Numbered from the stretch's first letter, positions 37,201 to 48,779 are shown. The stretch is DNA of 64,000 nt from Oryzias latipes (GCF_002234675.1 NC_019875.2:23182299-23246298); one strand, 5' to 3'. The notes: a model not told the origin generated them from the letters alone. Made by a program: numbers and translations.

Positions 37201-38583
37201 AAGGTAGACCATACACTTGCCTGTAAAGGCCACATCCCACAGTCCAGTATCCATCGATGAATAGATTGATGGATGCAAAAAGCAACATCATGGCCACTGG
37301 ATCGTTAAAGAGACGAAGCACAAAGATGGAATGGATCCGATAGGATGCACAACACACGAAGAAGAATACATAGGGCGGAACCTGAAAGTGTAGTGCAATA
37401 CTTCAAAATAATTATACAATTCCAAACAATGTGCTGCTATACTACGCTTTTGCAGAACGGGATACCATTTCTGCCTCAAAATACACGAACCTTCTTTGTT
37501 CGGTTGTATATTCTGAAGACAAGCAGCAGTGTGATGAGGTAAAAAACTGCAAAAATATACTGGCCCAAGCGGATGTTCGTCCCATGGTTGGTAATGTAGT
37601 ACAGAGCAGTGAAGACGTAGACAAATCCGGCTGGGTACCTGCAATTTCACAACACAAATTCATCCAGTAAAGCTGGAGATGACGAGCCATCCCTGTACCC
37701 GTTAAACTCACACTAAAGGGCCGGTGTCTCCTTTCAGCTGGGTGTAATCATAGGTTCCATTGATGACTCCCTCCACTTCGTCCATATAAGCTTTCCAGTC
37801 GATTTCAGTGTCTGCAATGATCAAAGAATGACGATGACAAAACCTCAAAGCATCTATTTCAAATAAGTGTGGATCGTTGCCTGAACATGTTGGGCACATT
37901 TTTCAACCATCGTCCCTCGGCTGCTTATCTCACAAATGCATTTTTCTTACAAATGTGACATCATTTACAAGAAAATAAAACAAAACAAACGTCTTTGTTT
38001 TTTTTATGTCATTTTAAGATTTGTGATAAGAAGGTTCTCGCTGAAAGTTTGCAATCATCGGTTTTGAGATGTTCATCTATTACTATTAAAAGAAAAAACA
38101 ACAAGCAAAAACGAATTTTTTACTGGAACAATTCCCACACACGAAGAACTGCAAACAATCGATAAGGATTTTTTTGGGGTTTTTACTAATAAACAAATTG
38201 TGTTTTTATTTTATTTCTAATATTGCTTTTTTAAGACTGAGTGTTTAAAAGTGTCACTTTCACGAGTAGAACGAGCCGTTTGTTTTCTTTAACAGGTGTT
38301 GCAGCATGTCAATGCGTTGCTAAAGCTAGTTTGTTAGCATTCTGATACATTCAGAAGAATGGCAAACACAGCAGCATGCTAGCTAGCCGCGTGGTTACTC
38401 ACATGCTACTCTCTGTATCACCCAAAAATTGATTCCGATTTCAAGAAACCACAATACTGAAACGACTAAAAATGTGTATTCCGTTTTGAACAAGACCAAA
38501 TGCTTGTCTTTCCAAACTGCGTGGATTTTCCCCCACAGTGGAGACGGGGAAACTGCAGGTTTTCTCCGCACACCTCCTGCCAT
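34241..38583 (-). CDS. alg3: Dol-P-Man alpha-1,3-mannosyltransferase ALG3
   Basis: Coding exons on the minus strand: 38583-38403, 37811-37712, 37638-37491, 37381-37221, 37105-36985, 36826-36621, 35724-35648, 35087-34943, 34421-34241. This gives exactly 439 residues; human ALG3 is 438. The enzyme is a multi-pass ER membrane protein that adds the first luminal mannose (alpha-1,3) to Man5GlcNAc2-PP-dolichol in N-glycan precursor assembly. Recognisable stretches are [74 protein letters not shown] and [14 protein letters not shown]. Human loss causes ALG3-CDG. The intron after exon 4 has a GC donor (TACAG|GCAAGT). The intron between exons 7 and 8 reads as AT-AC and is listed separately. The start is near the mul1b promoter, facing away from it. 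Confidence 0.97.
34482..34906. mobile_element. Inverted-repeat family A, copy 5
   Basis: Left end 'gtcccactccgatgaaaatgg', right end 'tcaaaagatgatcagagcagga'. The interior has 'acatgttcttgtggcat' and 'ccatgtcctagaaaatgacag'. It lies in the last intron of alg3. Confidence 0.65.
35088..35647 (-). other. U12-type AT-AC intron in alg3
   Basis: On the minus strand exon 7 ends GCGGATC and the intron begins ATATCCTTT (35647-35639), the U12 5' splice site consensus. Near the other end a CCTTAAC branch-site motif (35104-35098) lies 10-12 bases before a terminal AC (35089-35088). The joined reading gives [14 protein letters not shown], matching the conserved NQIVSTLFTSNF region of human ALG3. No GT-AG pair I tried in this interval preserves that frame. 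The intron is 560 bases and holds a SINE-related repeat. Confidence 0.88.
35195..35403 (-). mobile_element. Diverged SINE-related repeat in alg3 intron
   Basis: Similar to the body of the SINE at 2650-2931: 'tatactacatagcccctttc', 'cagtcccattcacccatgcacacacaca' and 'tcttgcccaaggac.cttcgac'. The tRNA-like head is mostly lost. It sits within the AT-AC intron. Confidence 0.6.
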
Positions 38584-38726
38584 GTTGGCTAAAGAGAACC
38601 GAGCGACGTATTGCGAGAGGAGCCAGTTTCCGGTCATGTGTTCTGGGGATCCTTGTCACGTGACGAGGGCAACAGTGTCCACTATGGTTCACATCGATGT
38701 GTGAACTTCTTTCTCAACAACTACCA
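38584..38726. promoter_or_regulatory. Putative shared promoter of alg3 and mul1b
   Basis: Immediately upstream of the alg3 start codon, this segment has no TATA box. It contains a perfect palindromic E-box GTCACGTGAC (38655-38664, USF/TFE type) and an ETS-like ACCGGAAAC (minus strand, about 38627-38635). On the plus strand a possible untranslated mul1b exon ends at ACTACCA|GTAAGG (38726/38727), with a matching acceptor at 39905 just before the mul1b start codon. Confidence 0.45.
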
Positions 38727-39920
38727 GTAAGGGAAAATGTAACTGTTTATCATTTACCATAATACATAATGCTATAAGCTAGCTGTGGTCGCCCATAAAT
38801 GAGATTTTTAAGCTTTAATTCCTAAAACATTTAAAGGTCACTGCTAGCTTTCTTAGCATGATGGTTAGCCAAGGGGTTAGCTTTGTTGTGAAAAATCTCA
38901 TGTTGGACTCGTTTACAACACAGCAACGAGTGCTGAGGTTACTGAGCATAATGTCAAGATGGTATTTGAGTTGTCTGTTACAAATTGCTCTCGCATTTAA
39001 ACAATTCTGTATTTCTATACCGCTAACCTTTTGTTTGGTTTTCTATATCGTTTCATATTTAAAATAAATACGCAGAGTAGCCAAAATTGGTTCTCAAAGA
39101 AATAACATTTGCAACCAAAATAAATATTCGAAAAGTTAGAGAGATGAACTGGTAAAATAACTACTCAGATAATGATAATCACCCATTTAAATGTAACATG
39201 ATCTGATTTATTGTCTTAACTTCTGGAATGAAAGAGACATTATTTCAAATATATCCAAGTTAAATGATTAACACTTTCAATTTGTAAAAGCTGTCAAATA
39301 ATTTAGATATTTTCATTTGGACATGGTTACGTGTGACTTTCTAACTAACACTGCTATTAAGGTGTTAGCATCAAACTTTCTACTTTTTTGCTTTGACTTT
39401 ACAACCATTTGATTTAAAACAAAAATTTTGCAGGAATAAATCTAAACCCCTCTATTCGTTTAAAACTAGCAGATGTGGCAACATACATTTCAAATGTATA
39501 TAAGTATGAGATATATCACTAATCAAAGCACATATTGATCAACTCTGTTGAGAAGTGTGTCCATTTTTTTGATTGTATTTTTACTTAATTTTAGAGTGGT
39601 AACTTTATCATTGAAATTATTGCTGATTATTGCTGATGTATATTTATTGACCATTTTAATCAATCAATTAATAGTACAGTTTAATTTTGGTTTAATTGCT
39701 TGAAAGATACTCCGTCAACAGCATTGTTTCTGTGATTAAAACATTAAAACAAATGCATAATAAACACATTTTTTATCATTTTTTTAACAGAGAAACCACC
39801 CTAAACTCCACATTAAATATCTATGTGGGCCATTAGAGTCATTCATACTGTTATTTTCTGAAAATGTGCATGTGTCTTTGTGTTAATCTGCTTCTGAGGC
39901 TGCAGGGGGACTTTGAGGGA

Positions 39921-42900
39921 ATGGATGGATTTTCGGTGACATTTACAGAGGCAGTGTGTCTCGGAACCAGCCTCACTTTGTCCGGAATTTTCTACTACCT
40001 GCATAAGAAGAAGAAGAATGTTGTGGATAAGCTTGAGGTTAGTATTGGAAATGAGCTGTTCTAGCCCAATCACCACTGTACAGTAAAGGATTGTGCAAAA
40101 ACATTCTTTGGTTTGGTTTTAACTTTTATTAAAAGAGCTTACCAGGTATGGGTGGGTTTAAAAAGTTGGTTAATATTATCGATCTTCACATAGAATAACA
40201 GAACTCATGAAAAATGTACGTACTTTTCAAAGCAATTTCTTGTAATTATTCATCAAAGAACCAGCTTTTTTGTCGTTTTTTTGTGTCAAATTTTTTAAGT
40301 ACACTAAACTTTCACCTCTATAAAGTTTAGGTGATGGGTTTTCAAATTAAATTGGTTTTAGAGTGGATAATTGACAGAGAAACCCATGTTTGATTATATT
40401 TAGTTTACTTGGAGATCATGAACTTGTGAAGCAAAGTGGATTTAGACTTTGGAAGTACTACGCAGCTTAGGGATAGCAGTTCGGTCTAATTACCATAACA
40501 TCCTAAATTGTTCAAACAACAAATGAAAACACACAATAAAACAATATATTTTGTTTTATGGTCATATTTTTGTTGAGCTTTATTCTTACTCTATTGTAGA
40601 AATCCATGTAGCCTTGATTCTTAGCACACGCTGCAGCAGCATGTATGAATTGTTTTTGTTTTGATCTTTGTTTTCAGAACGCTCCACACTTCACAATAGA
40701 TGGAAAACTGAGAAACCTGTTAAAAGCCACTCCTGGAGAGGCTCTACAATATGCTGTCATTGAAGGTAAATTCCTTCTGTTAGTGCAGACATCACACTTC
40801 TGTTTTGAAATCTTTGGTCTACATTTGCTTGGGTCTTTGTTTCTTTGTTTAAGGTTCGGTGAAACCTGCAGGCGAGCCTTTGAGGAGTAACTCCCACCAA
40901 GACATTGTGGGAGTGTTGCAGAAATTCACTTTGAAAGAACACAGACTAGTTTGGAGCGGCATTTCACGCTCGTGGTAAGTGTTTGTATTCCGATGACCCT
41001 CCTTTTTTAAGATGCCACATACGTGTTATGGAACAGGGACAGTTGTCCTTGGCTGTGTTAATCACCTCTGGTTTTCATGTTAGCTGACATGGACAACATA
41101 TTTTAAAGACATTTTAGTTAAAACAAAATTACTCAGATTTGAATGGATTTTATTTCTAAATTTACTACATTTAAAAACCTAAAGATCTTATTTTTTTTTC
41201 TATATTATAATGTAAAATTCTTTTTTGTTAATATGAACTTTATTTTGACAAAAATTGACAAGGAAATAAAAGCATTTGATAGTGACTGATTCTTTAAGTT
41301 GTCCCACGTAAGAACCCACTCCGATTATCTTTTGATTAAAAGTGTTGCTAGTAGTCTTTAAATTATGATTATGGCGTTTAGCCAAAATCCAAAAACCTGT
41401 CACTTTTTTGGCATGCGAGCTACTTTTGAGACGACAAGCCCCAAAAGACTGTATAAATACGACTGAGCAAACAGCGGCCCCTGATTCGTGGGCGGGGTTT
41501 AAAAAGCGCGTACCTCGCTCTGGGCAACACTGCTGCCTGAGTGGGCTCGGATCCCTCGAACGGGAACCGCAGACCCGGCAGCAGGCTGTTGCAGGACGGC
41601 TGGGACAGATGGTGCGTCTCAGACTCGCTTAAGATCGAGGACCCACGCGGCCTCAACAAACACTCCTGAGGGCCGGAGTGGTCCTCCAACAGGAAAAGAA
41701 AGAAAAGCAGAGCACGAAGCTTGTTGCCCACCCAGCGTGTTTTCTACGTCACAAATAAGCTCTTTTTCAACCAGCATTTTTTTGTCTGTTCCTGGTTCAC
41801 AACAGTTTGAATAAAGAAATTCTAAGAAATGCTTTTTAAAGCTTAATTTTCTTTATACATGTCCTCCATCATCCAAAAAAGGCTACAAGAACATGCTAAA
41901 ACCACCAAACACACCATTTTTAGCGAAGTGGGTCTATAAATAAAAATTCGTTATGGAACACTTTAACAGAATGTAAAAAAAAAAAAGAACCCAGGAAGTC
42001 ACATTGTATGATTTTTTTAAAAAGAATTTATTAGTAAAATTGTGCAGAAAATCATGATTTATTATCTCAGATGACTATGTTGTCCTTTTCTTCTGCAGGA
42101 TGGACACTGAACGGATCTTGCACAAAAGAGTGAATGTGACGCCATTTTCTCTAGTTGGTCTGGATGAGACGGCGGTGAGAGTGCTGAGTCCCCTGCATGC
42201 ATCGGGGGAAAACACCGAAATCATAAATGAGAAATTCCACCAGCCCAGTTACAGTTTTGGGCAGCTTGTAGGACAGTACCTGAGCGGAGAGAAGCCTAAA
42301 GGACACCTGGAGATTGAGGAAATGCTCAAAGTCAGTTAATCTTAAAATAGAGAAATCATGTTTGATGCTTATAAAAACACATTTGGCAAATATTTGATTG
42401 TTTTCCAGGTGGGTACAACGCTTACAGGGATCGGAGAGTTGATACTGGACACGGAGGGTAATCTGTGTCTTCGACCCCCCTCTGACAACTCGGAGTACTT
42501 CTTGAGCTTGGCAGACTTTGAAACGGTTTGCAAAGAGAATTGTCTTGTAGCTTTTTGGTGGAAGGTGCTGGCAGCCACCTCTGCTTTGGCCGGGGCGGCC
42601 GTCCTCTTCTGGGTCGCTCTACGCTACTACAAACACCTAAAACGCCGCTGGGAGATGGAGCAGGAAAGCCAAGAGTTTGCCAGGCTTCTGGCCGAGGCAG
42701 CCAGGCTCAGAGCTAATGACGGCGGCGTCCCCCCAAATGAGGCCAATAATCATTCGTTTCCACCCAACGAATGTGTGATTTGCCTCACTCAACCACGAGA
42801 CTGTATCCTGCTGGAGTGTGGACACGTGTGCTGCTGCTTTGTCTGCTTCCAGTCCATGCACCAACAGAAATGTCCCATCTGCAGGCAGGATATTGTCAGA

Positions 42901-42924
42901 GTGCTGCCTTTCTACCAGCCCTGA
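39921..42924 (+). CDS. mul1b: Mitochondrial RING E3 ligase MUL1-like
   Basis: Coding exons: 39921-40037, 40678-40765, 40854-40974, 42099-42330, 42409-42924; all phases close. The product is 357 residues (human MUL1 is 352). Layout: N-terminal membrane segment (about residues 11-28), a BAM/GIDE domain facing the intermembrane space with conserved PYAVIEG-like, SGEKPKG and EEMLKVG.TLTG.GEL motifs, a second membrane segment (about 233-255), then a C-terminal RING-HC finger (308-344) with all eight C3HC4 ligands. MUL1 sits in the mitochondrial outer membrane, ubiquitinates or SUMOylates targets such as mitofusin and DRP1, and affects fission and NF-kB signalling. The sequence is clearly divergent from human MUL1, so I call it the b paralogue by context. 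The start is the first Met in frame downstream of a plausible acceptor (39905). Confidence 0.93.
41309..41936. mobile_element. Inverted-repeat family A, copy 6
   Basis: Left end 'acccactccgattatcttttgat', right end 'accatttttagcgaagtgggt'. The middle (41410-41740) is GC-richer and carries sequence not seen in the shorter copies, so this may be a longer family member or a nested insertion. It lies in mul1b intron 3. Confidence 0.6.
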
Positions 42925-43196
42925 TTAATCCGTCTGCGACTGTCTGACAATGCACTTTTATTTCGAAAAATCTATGACAATTAATGATTTGTTAGAATTT
43001 GTAAATGAGAGGACAATTAAATTATTTTTTAAAGTGTTACCATTAAGCAATACATATTTCTATTTAATGTGCCTTTGTCTGTACCTAATGGGCTGCCTGA
43101 TGTCTCACATTGGAAATACTGTGGAGTATTGATCCGATCAGGAGGCTGGAAGTTTCAGAAAAAACAGCCTCACTGTTCACTGTAATGTGCTCAGCT

Positions 43197-43202
43197 ATTA
43201 AA
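43197..43202 (+). terminator. Candidate poly(A) signal of mul1b (ATTAAA)
   Basis: ATTAAA lies about 270 bases after the mul1b stop codon, the first such signal in a sensible position. Confidence 0.4.
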
Positions 43203-43659
43203 TGGAAGAGTGTTTAAAAAAAAGCTGCAACTAATTCTGTGACTTTTATAGTTAACTGGATGGGAAAACGTGTATTTAAACACATTTGTTAACAGTTACA
43301 AACGAGGCAAAAATATAATTGTTTGGGATTTTATCCTAATTTGGTTTTATAATAATTTAGCAAAACTGCTTAAACTCATTAGTCAAGCTGTATTTTCACA
43401 TTTTGAAGCATTTTTTTTCATAAACAGTATTTGCATCCTAGGAAGAAAACCTTTGACAATAGGGAAAGTGAAAGAAAAAAACAGTATCATGGATCTTATT
43501 TTAGGCTGAATCTCTGAAGGTAAGGACAATTGACAGAAGTGATTAAACCCTGAGTTTTTCAAAGCAAATGTTGCATAATTCTGTGAATACCGTGTACTAA
43601 GCTAAATCAAAGGTGGAGAGTTGTTGATGAATGAGCTCTATATCAAGCTGATCCAGAAA

Positions 43660-43805
43660 GGTGAGAGTGAATGGATGTGATATGTGGCCCTGCGACAGAC
43701 TGGCGATCTGTCCAGGGCGCCGCCTGCCTTCGCCCACAAGTGGCCGGGATAGGCTCTGGCAGCCCCGTGACCCCAAAAGGGACAAAATGGAAGAAGATAA
43801 ATGAA
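43660..43805 (+). mobile_element. Truncated SINE 3' portion
   Basis: The sequence 'ggccctgcgacagactggcgatctgtccag' through 'gtgaccccaaaagggacaaa' followed by 'gataaatgaatgaa' is the widespread fish repeat body and tail. It is the same family as the fuller copy at 55839-56142, in the opposite orientation. The head is missing. Confidence 0.65.
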
Positions 43806-43841
43806 TGAACTTATCAGAAACTTTAGCATTATAACGCTAAC

Positions 43842-43955
43842 TCGGCGGCCTTGTGGTAGAAAGAGAGATGGAAGGTTGTGAGTTCAAATCCACAGTCCAG
43901 TCATACCAAAGACTCTAAAAATGGGACCAAATGCTTCCCTGCTTGACACCAGTTC
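43842..43955 (+). mobile_element. tRNA-derived SINE head, cut by an insertion
   Basis: Has an A-box-like 'ttgtggtagaaagag' and B-box-like 'GAGTTCAAATCC'. 'ataccaaagactctaaaaatggga' and 'gcttccctgcttgacacc' follow. The piggyBac-like element begins immediately after. The complement of 'gcttccctgcttga' recurs in the SINE at 48564-48775. Confidence 0.65.
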
Positions 43956-44168
43956 TTAACCCTTGTGCTGTCCTAGGCACTTTAACATTGGGAGTTGGGT
44001 CATCTAGACCCACTAGACAGTGCTCTGAACCTTTTTTCTTCAATGATTTGTGAACCTCACTGGTGTCCATGGATTAAATGAAATCTTTCCACCTTTATCC
44101 ACCTTTGTTATGGTAGGAAGAACACGTCAATGCAAGGGTTGGGTCATCTAAGGTAGCACAAGGGTTAA
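43956..44168. mobile_element. piggyBac-like short element, copy 1
   Basis: 213 bp including TTAA at both ends (43956-43959, 44165-44168). The inverted termini are CCCTTGTGCT and AGCACAAGGG. TTAA targets with CCCT termini are the hallmark of piggyBac-type elements. An internal palindrome 'gggtcatctagaccca' is present. It has no coding capacity. Confidence 0.85.
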
Positions 44169-45118
44169 AAAATGTCTTATCTTGACTTTGTGTCAACTAA
44201 AATGACTTTAAATCAACACCCATGATTTAATTCCATCATTAAAATTAGATTTAATTATGTGAATAATTAATGGGACATTTCCTGCTATCAAAAATGTTGA
44301 ATTCATATAGCAAATTATCAGCTATACTTTTGTACGGTTTTCTGTCCTAAAACAGGTTTCTAATTTCTACATCAAACAAAGAAACTGTTAGAAAAAACAG
44401 CTTGGCTTGGTGCAAAATCTAATTCTTTCTCCAAGTACTCTGCTTCAGTCAGCTGCCCTTTCTCCACAGACGTTCAGCTGTGAATTAATCAAAATCTCTT
44501 AGGGACGATAAAAAATAATTCTGTTAGTGTTTATTTTGATAAGCTGTTTATTTCTTTAAAAAAAAAGTCAAATGTTTCCAAATACAGTATCCAGCAATTT
44601 AAAGTGTAACTGCTGTTTTCACCACTAGATGTCCTTTTTCTCACTTTTAGTGAATGACGTTTCTCCTGCACGGACCTGTCTGTGGTACTGACACTGTTTT
44701 CCACATCACATGGAATTATCATCCACTAAGAGGTTCTGTTTAATCCACTTTGATCGCCATCAAAGCATTAAAATGTGATTCTCTTGAATGGCTTTGTCTA
44801 TTGGATTTGGATGATATGCTGGTTTTGTTTAGGAGCTTATTATGGACACAACTTGTAATCCCCCTGCTTCCAGTTTATTCCGAACTTTAATTAATCAAAT
44901 ATTAACTTTTTCTGACACACTCAGTAGAAGCATGTCTGGAATTAGACTGGGAGATTGTGAGATTTATGTCTCAAAGTAAAGTCTCTGAAAATGGAGCCTA
45001 ACTTTTTCTTGCTTTAGAATCAACATAAAATAGTAAACCTCATTACCTTTTTACTTCTCTGCATGATTTATCAAATTTGTAAACAGCAGTGATACAAAGG
45101 AAGACAAAAATGTCATAA

Positions 45119-45332
45119 GTAACCCTTGTGCTATCCTAGGCACTTTAACATTGGCAGTTGGGTCATCTAGACCCACTAGACAGTGCTCTGAACCTTTTTT
45201 CTTCAATGATTTGTGAACCCCACTGGTGTCCATGGATTACATGAAATCTTTCCACCTTTATCCACCTTTGTCATGGTAGGGAGAACATGTCAATGTAAGG
45301 GTGGGGTCATCTAAGATAGTACAAGGGATAAA
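45119..45332. mobile_element. piggyBac-like short element, copy 2
   Basis: Nearly the same sequence as the element at 43956-44168, with about a dozen differences over 210 bases. Its terminal tetranucleotides are mutated: GTAACCCTTG on the left and CAAGGGATAA on the right. It is therefore probably older or inactive. It does not encode a protein. Confidence 0.82.
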
Positions 45333-48097
45333 ATAGTTTATGGTTTGGAAAACCACTAAAAGAGAGATTAAGACTTTTTTATTTGGGATATTTTTATTTA
45401 GTCAGGGAGTACTGTCAAGTTGTGCAACATCACATCTTAAAATTCAATATGTTGCTTTAATCTCCCATGTTGAGCTCTAACAGGGTTGAAAAATATCAAA
45501 ACCTCTTTACTTGACCATTTATGAATAGGACTTTGGAGTTGTTTCTCATGAAACCTGTATTTTGAATTAGTTGCGACATGTCTTCCAGGCCCACATTACA
45601 CCTCTCTCATGGAAAATGTTCCAGTGTTTGACATATTTCTTTAAGTCTTGTTCTGCCATTGTTCCTACAACCCATCTCCTATTTCTTGGATGTTTCTGTA
45701 TTTTTCTGTTTCTCTTGATTTTTTTTTATGCAGATGTTCACGGATTTTCTAGAATACACCGATTTATATTCTTATGATCCAACCAGATCAATCTGTCTGA
45801 GGCAAGTTGTTAAACGTATCAACCAATCCCATTATAAATTCATTTTAAAATGAAATAAATAGATTAAATTAATGTTAGAAAATACCGTACCATTTGGTTC
45901 AAGACACGGTAGGTTTATTTTACTATAACATAAAAACAACCAAGTGCATCACAGTGGAAAACACACATGTAATGGCAGCAAAAACTGATCAAACCATCAT
46001 TACAGACAATGTGTGGAAACACTTTGAATTTTGCAAAGACGTGTGACCATACAGTGTGCTAGAATGTTCTAATGATGTTCTGTTTGTGTTATTTTGATGT
46101 GGAAAAACAACAGTGGGCTGAAAATTTAGGAAATTAAACTGTGATTGGATTTGCCATTCATTCTTGTCTACTTGTTTGTTTGTACACATATTTTATTTAC
46201 ACTTGATTATCTTGCAATAAATACAGGGAATCTGGAAAACTTAACCTGCACTGTTCAGTACCAGATATTTATATCTCTGAGTCACACTGGTTAAAGTTTT
46301 GGCTAAAAATGTCCTGGATCCATTTTAGGTCAGTGAATCAGATTTTTCTAAATGAACCAATATCGACTATGAATTGAATCAGTAACCACTAATTAGGAAA
46401 TTAATTGAATTGCTATTAGAATGAACCTTTTTCTCAAACTCACCCACTTTTCCTTAGATTTTATTGTTTTTCTTAGTTGTTTCTTTGCTGTTTTGAAGGC
46501 TGGTAAATAAACTCAGTAAATACAAAAGTCCCTCTGTCTGCTTGATCTGCTGCATTTTGCTCAGGACAAGGCAAATCTAAATATCACTTTTTTATGTCTA
46601 CAGTCCTGCCGGGGTCCACATTGTTTCAGAACACAGCAAACTGTCTGCTGCAGTGATGTGTCGTAAAAGTCACTGGTCTGGCATGCAAACCCCAATTAAA
46701 CTGAGGCCACTAATGCTTCCTGACAGAGACCCTTATAGGTCTGCACCCAGCCCAATGTCCCCCCACTGTGCTTCTCCTCTGGTTCTGACAGGCCTCTGTG
46801 CGATTTCCTACTTATGAATGACCACACACTGCTGGGGCCAAGGTCGTTGTCCCTCTCCAAAAATCCTCTCAAGACCAGTCTCTTGAGAAAACACCTCCTT
46901 TCACACACCCTACCATGTATAAACTGCCCTCACTTTGAACCCCTGTGACCAGCAAAGTTCCTTTATTCTATAAAACTAGATTTTTATTTTTTGAATATAA
47001 GTGATTAAAGATCACATTTAAAGTGTGAATGTGAAAATATGAATGAAGAAGTTCTGTTAAAGCTTGCTATTATCTTACAAATTGCTGGATTGACTACCAA
47101 ACAATAAGGATTTTTAAAAGGACTATAATCCATTATTTTTAATTATTCAACTGTTTGACTATATATAGGCTACCCCCCTCCCCCGAAAAAAAAAAAAAAC
47201 ACGTCGCCATAAACTCAAAAGAAAGTCACAAATTTTCCAAAAGATTTATTTGAATGTAATTTGTATAAAAGCCATAATTTTGTTTGCTACTGCAGAAAAA
47301 ACATTAAAAGTAAAAACAGGAAGACAGAATTAAAGCAAAGCTTTTCAAAATAAAATAACATAATGTGTTTTGACTACTCTAAAAAAAGATTGATAATATT
47401 TATTTTATCTATAACACAGTTTGAACTAAAAATGTCTATTTTTCCATAGGGTTTTGGCTTTCATGTGCTTTTTGTCTCTTCTGTAAGGGAGCAGCTTGTT
47501 GATGTGAGGAGAAACACTGCAGTCACACTACTGTCAAAAAGTAGGTCACTCATCCCACGTTTTATTGCATGCCCGTAGCAGATGGGTGACAGTGGTAATT
47601 GGCATCAGGGAGCAGAGCACACTGTGATGGCCACCTCTCCTGAGATAATGCATCTCAGTTGGAGTGTCTGGAAACGTGGCCAGGGAAGTTAGAAAATGAA
47701 AGGTTTTCCAGTTTTTCCGAAAGCCTCGATCCTGGACCATCATGTGTGGAACAAAAGGATAGGAAGTGTGGACGAGTGCAAGATTACCATTAAAAAAAAA
47801 ACTCACAGTTGTTGTGAAAAGATGGAGGTATGCCATGTTTATTCCGATTTATTGTTCCAATCGCATCACTGGCCTCCATCTGCTATTCTTGAGCTGATGA
47901 ACAAATCAGAGAGCTTATGAACTGTAGAAGAATGGCGCCACAAAGGCAGACTGTTAAAGGTCATTTTGGCATCAATTCTTTTGCCTTTCTGGTCCTTGGA
48001 TTTTCTGATGACATTTTCTCAATAGATAATGTACAGTAAGTAAATATCATTTTTGGATAAGTTGAAAAAACTTCTAGCAAGAAATTACTGTGTCTTT
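45333..48097. other. Intergenic between mul1b and camk2n2
   Basis: No coding exon was recognised. Two stretches, about 46690-46930 and 47540-47990, are more balanced in base composition than the surroundings and free of recognisable repeats. They are candidates for conserved noncoding elements, but sequence alone cannot show conservation. Confidence 0.35.
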
Positions 48098-48403
48098 TAG
48101 CCAGTTTTAGTGTTTTTTTTCCAGTGATGGAGGACATATATAAAGAAAATTAATCCTAAAACTGCTTTTCTAAGTATTTCTTTGTTAAAATTGTTGTGCA
48201 TCAGTAGCAGAAACAATGTGTCATTGCAAAAGCTTAAAGCAGCACATGGGTGTTACAGTTGGCGGGCAGAGTCTCCCTGCTCTGCTCCATTCCAATGCAG
48301 ACAATTATCCATGCACGTCTTCAGTTTGTTGCATAATCATAATTAAAAGAACATTGGGAACGCTTCTAAAAGAGCTCAAAAGATGATTGGAGTGGGACTG
48401 TAA
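48098..48403. mobile_element. Inverted-repeat family A, copy 7
   Basis: The right end 'gaacgcttctaaaagagctcaaaagatgattggagtgggac' is almost the same as in copy 2. The interior has 'ccagtgatggaggacatatataaagaaaatta'. The left end is truncated or eroded. Confidence 0.6.
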
Positions 48404-48563
48404 TACCTCATGGATGGGACTGAGAGCATGGTGTCTTTTGTATTACTCAAACTATTGAGGGTCGGGACACAATGATATGGTAACCAATGACAAAAAACAA
48501 AATTTTCATTGCATTTGGCACAGGGGAACAGATGTTGATGATTAAAGTTCATCATCGGCTACG

Positions 48564-48775
48564 TTTTTTTTTTTTTTTAAAGTTTCTTTTCTTATAGTTC
48601 CATCAGTTCTCACACACTTGTGGGTTTGAAATTTGTTCTGTGCATCTGACCCAATCCCCGGAGGAGCGGTAAGCTGCACTCACAGCCAAGCACAGAAAAT
48701 GTTTGGTGGTTCTAACCCCCAATCCAAACCCTCAGTACTGAGTATCAAGCAGGGAAGCTTAGGGTCGCACTTAGA
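48564..48775 (-). mobile_element. SINE body with poly(A) tail
   Basis: On the minus strand it runs 'gcttccctgcttgatactcag', then 'gattgggggttagaaccaccaa', 'gacccaatcc' (plus-strand reading) and 'cacacttgtggg', and ends in an A tail seen as T15 at 48564-48578. The head is missing. It is the same family as the head at 43842-43955. Confidence 0.65.
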
Positions 48776-48779
48776 ATCT

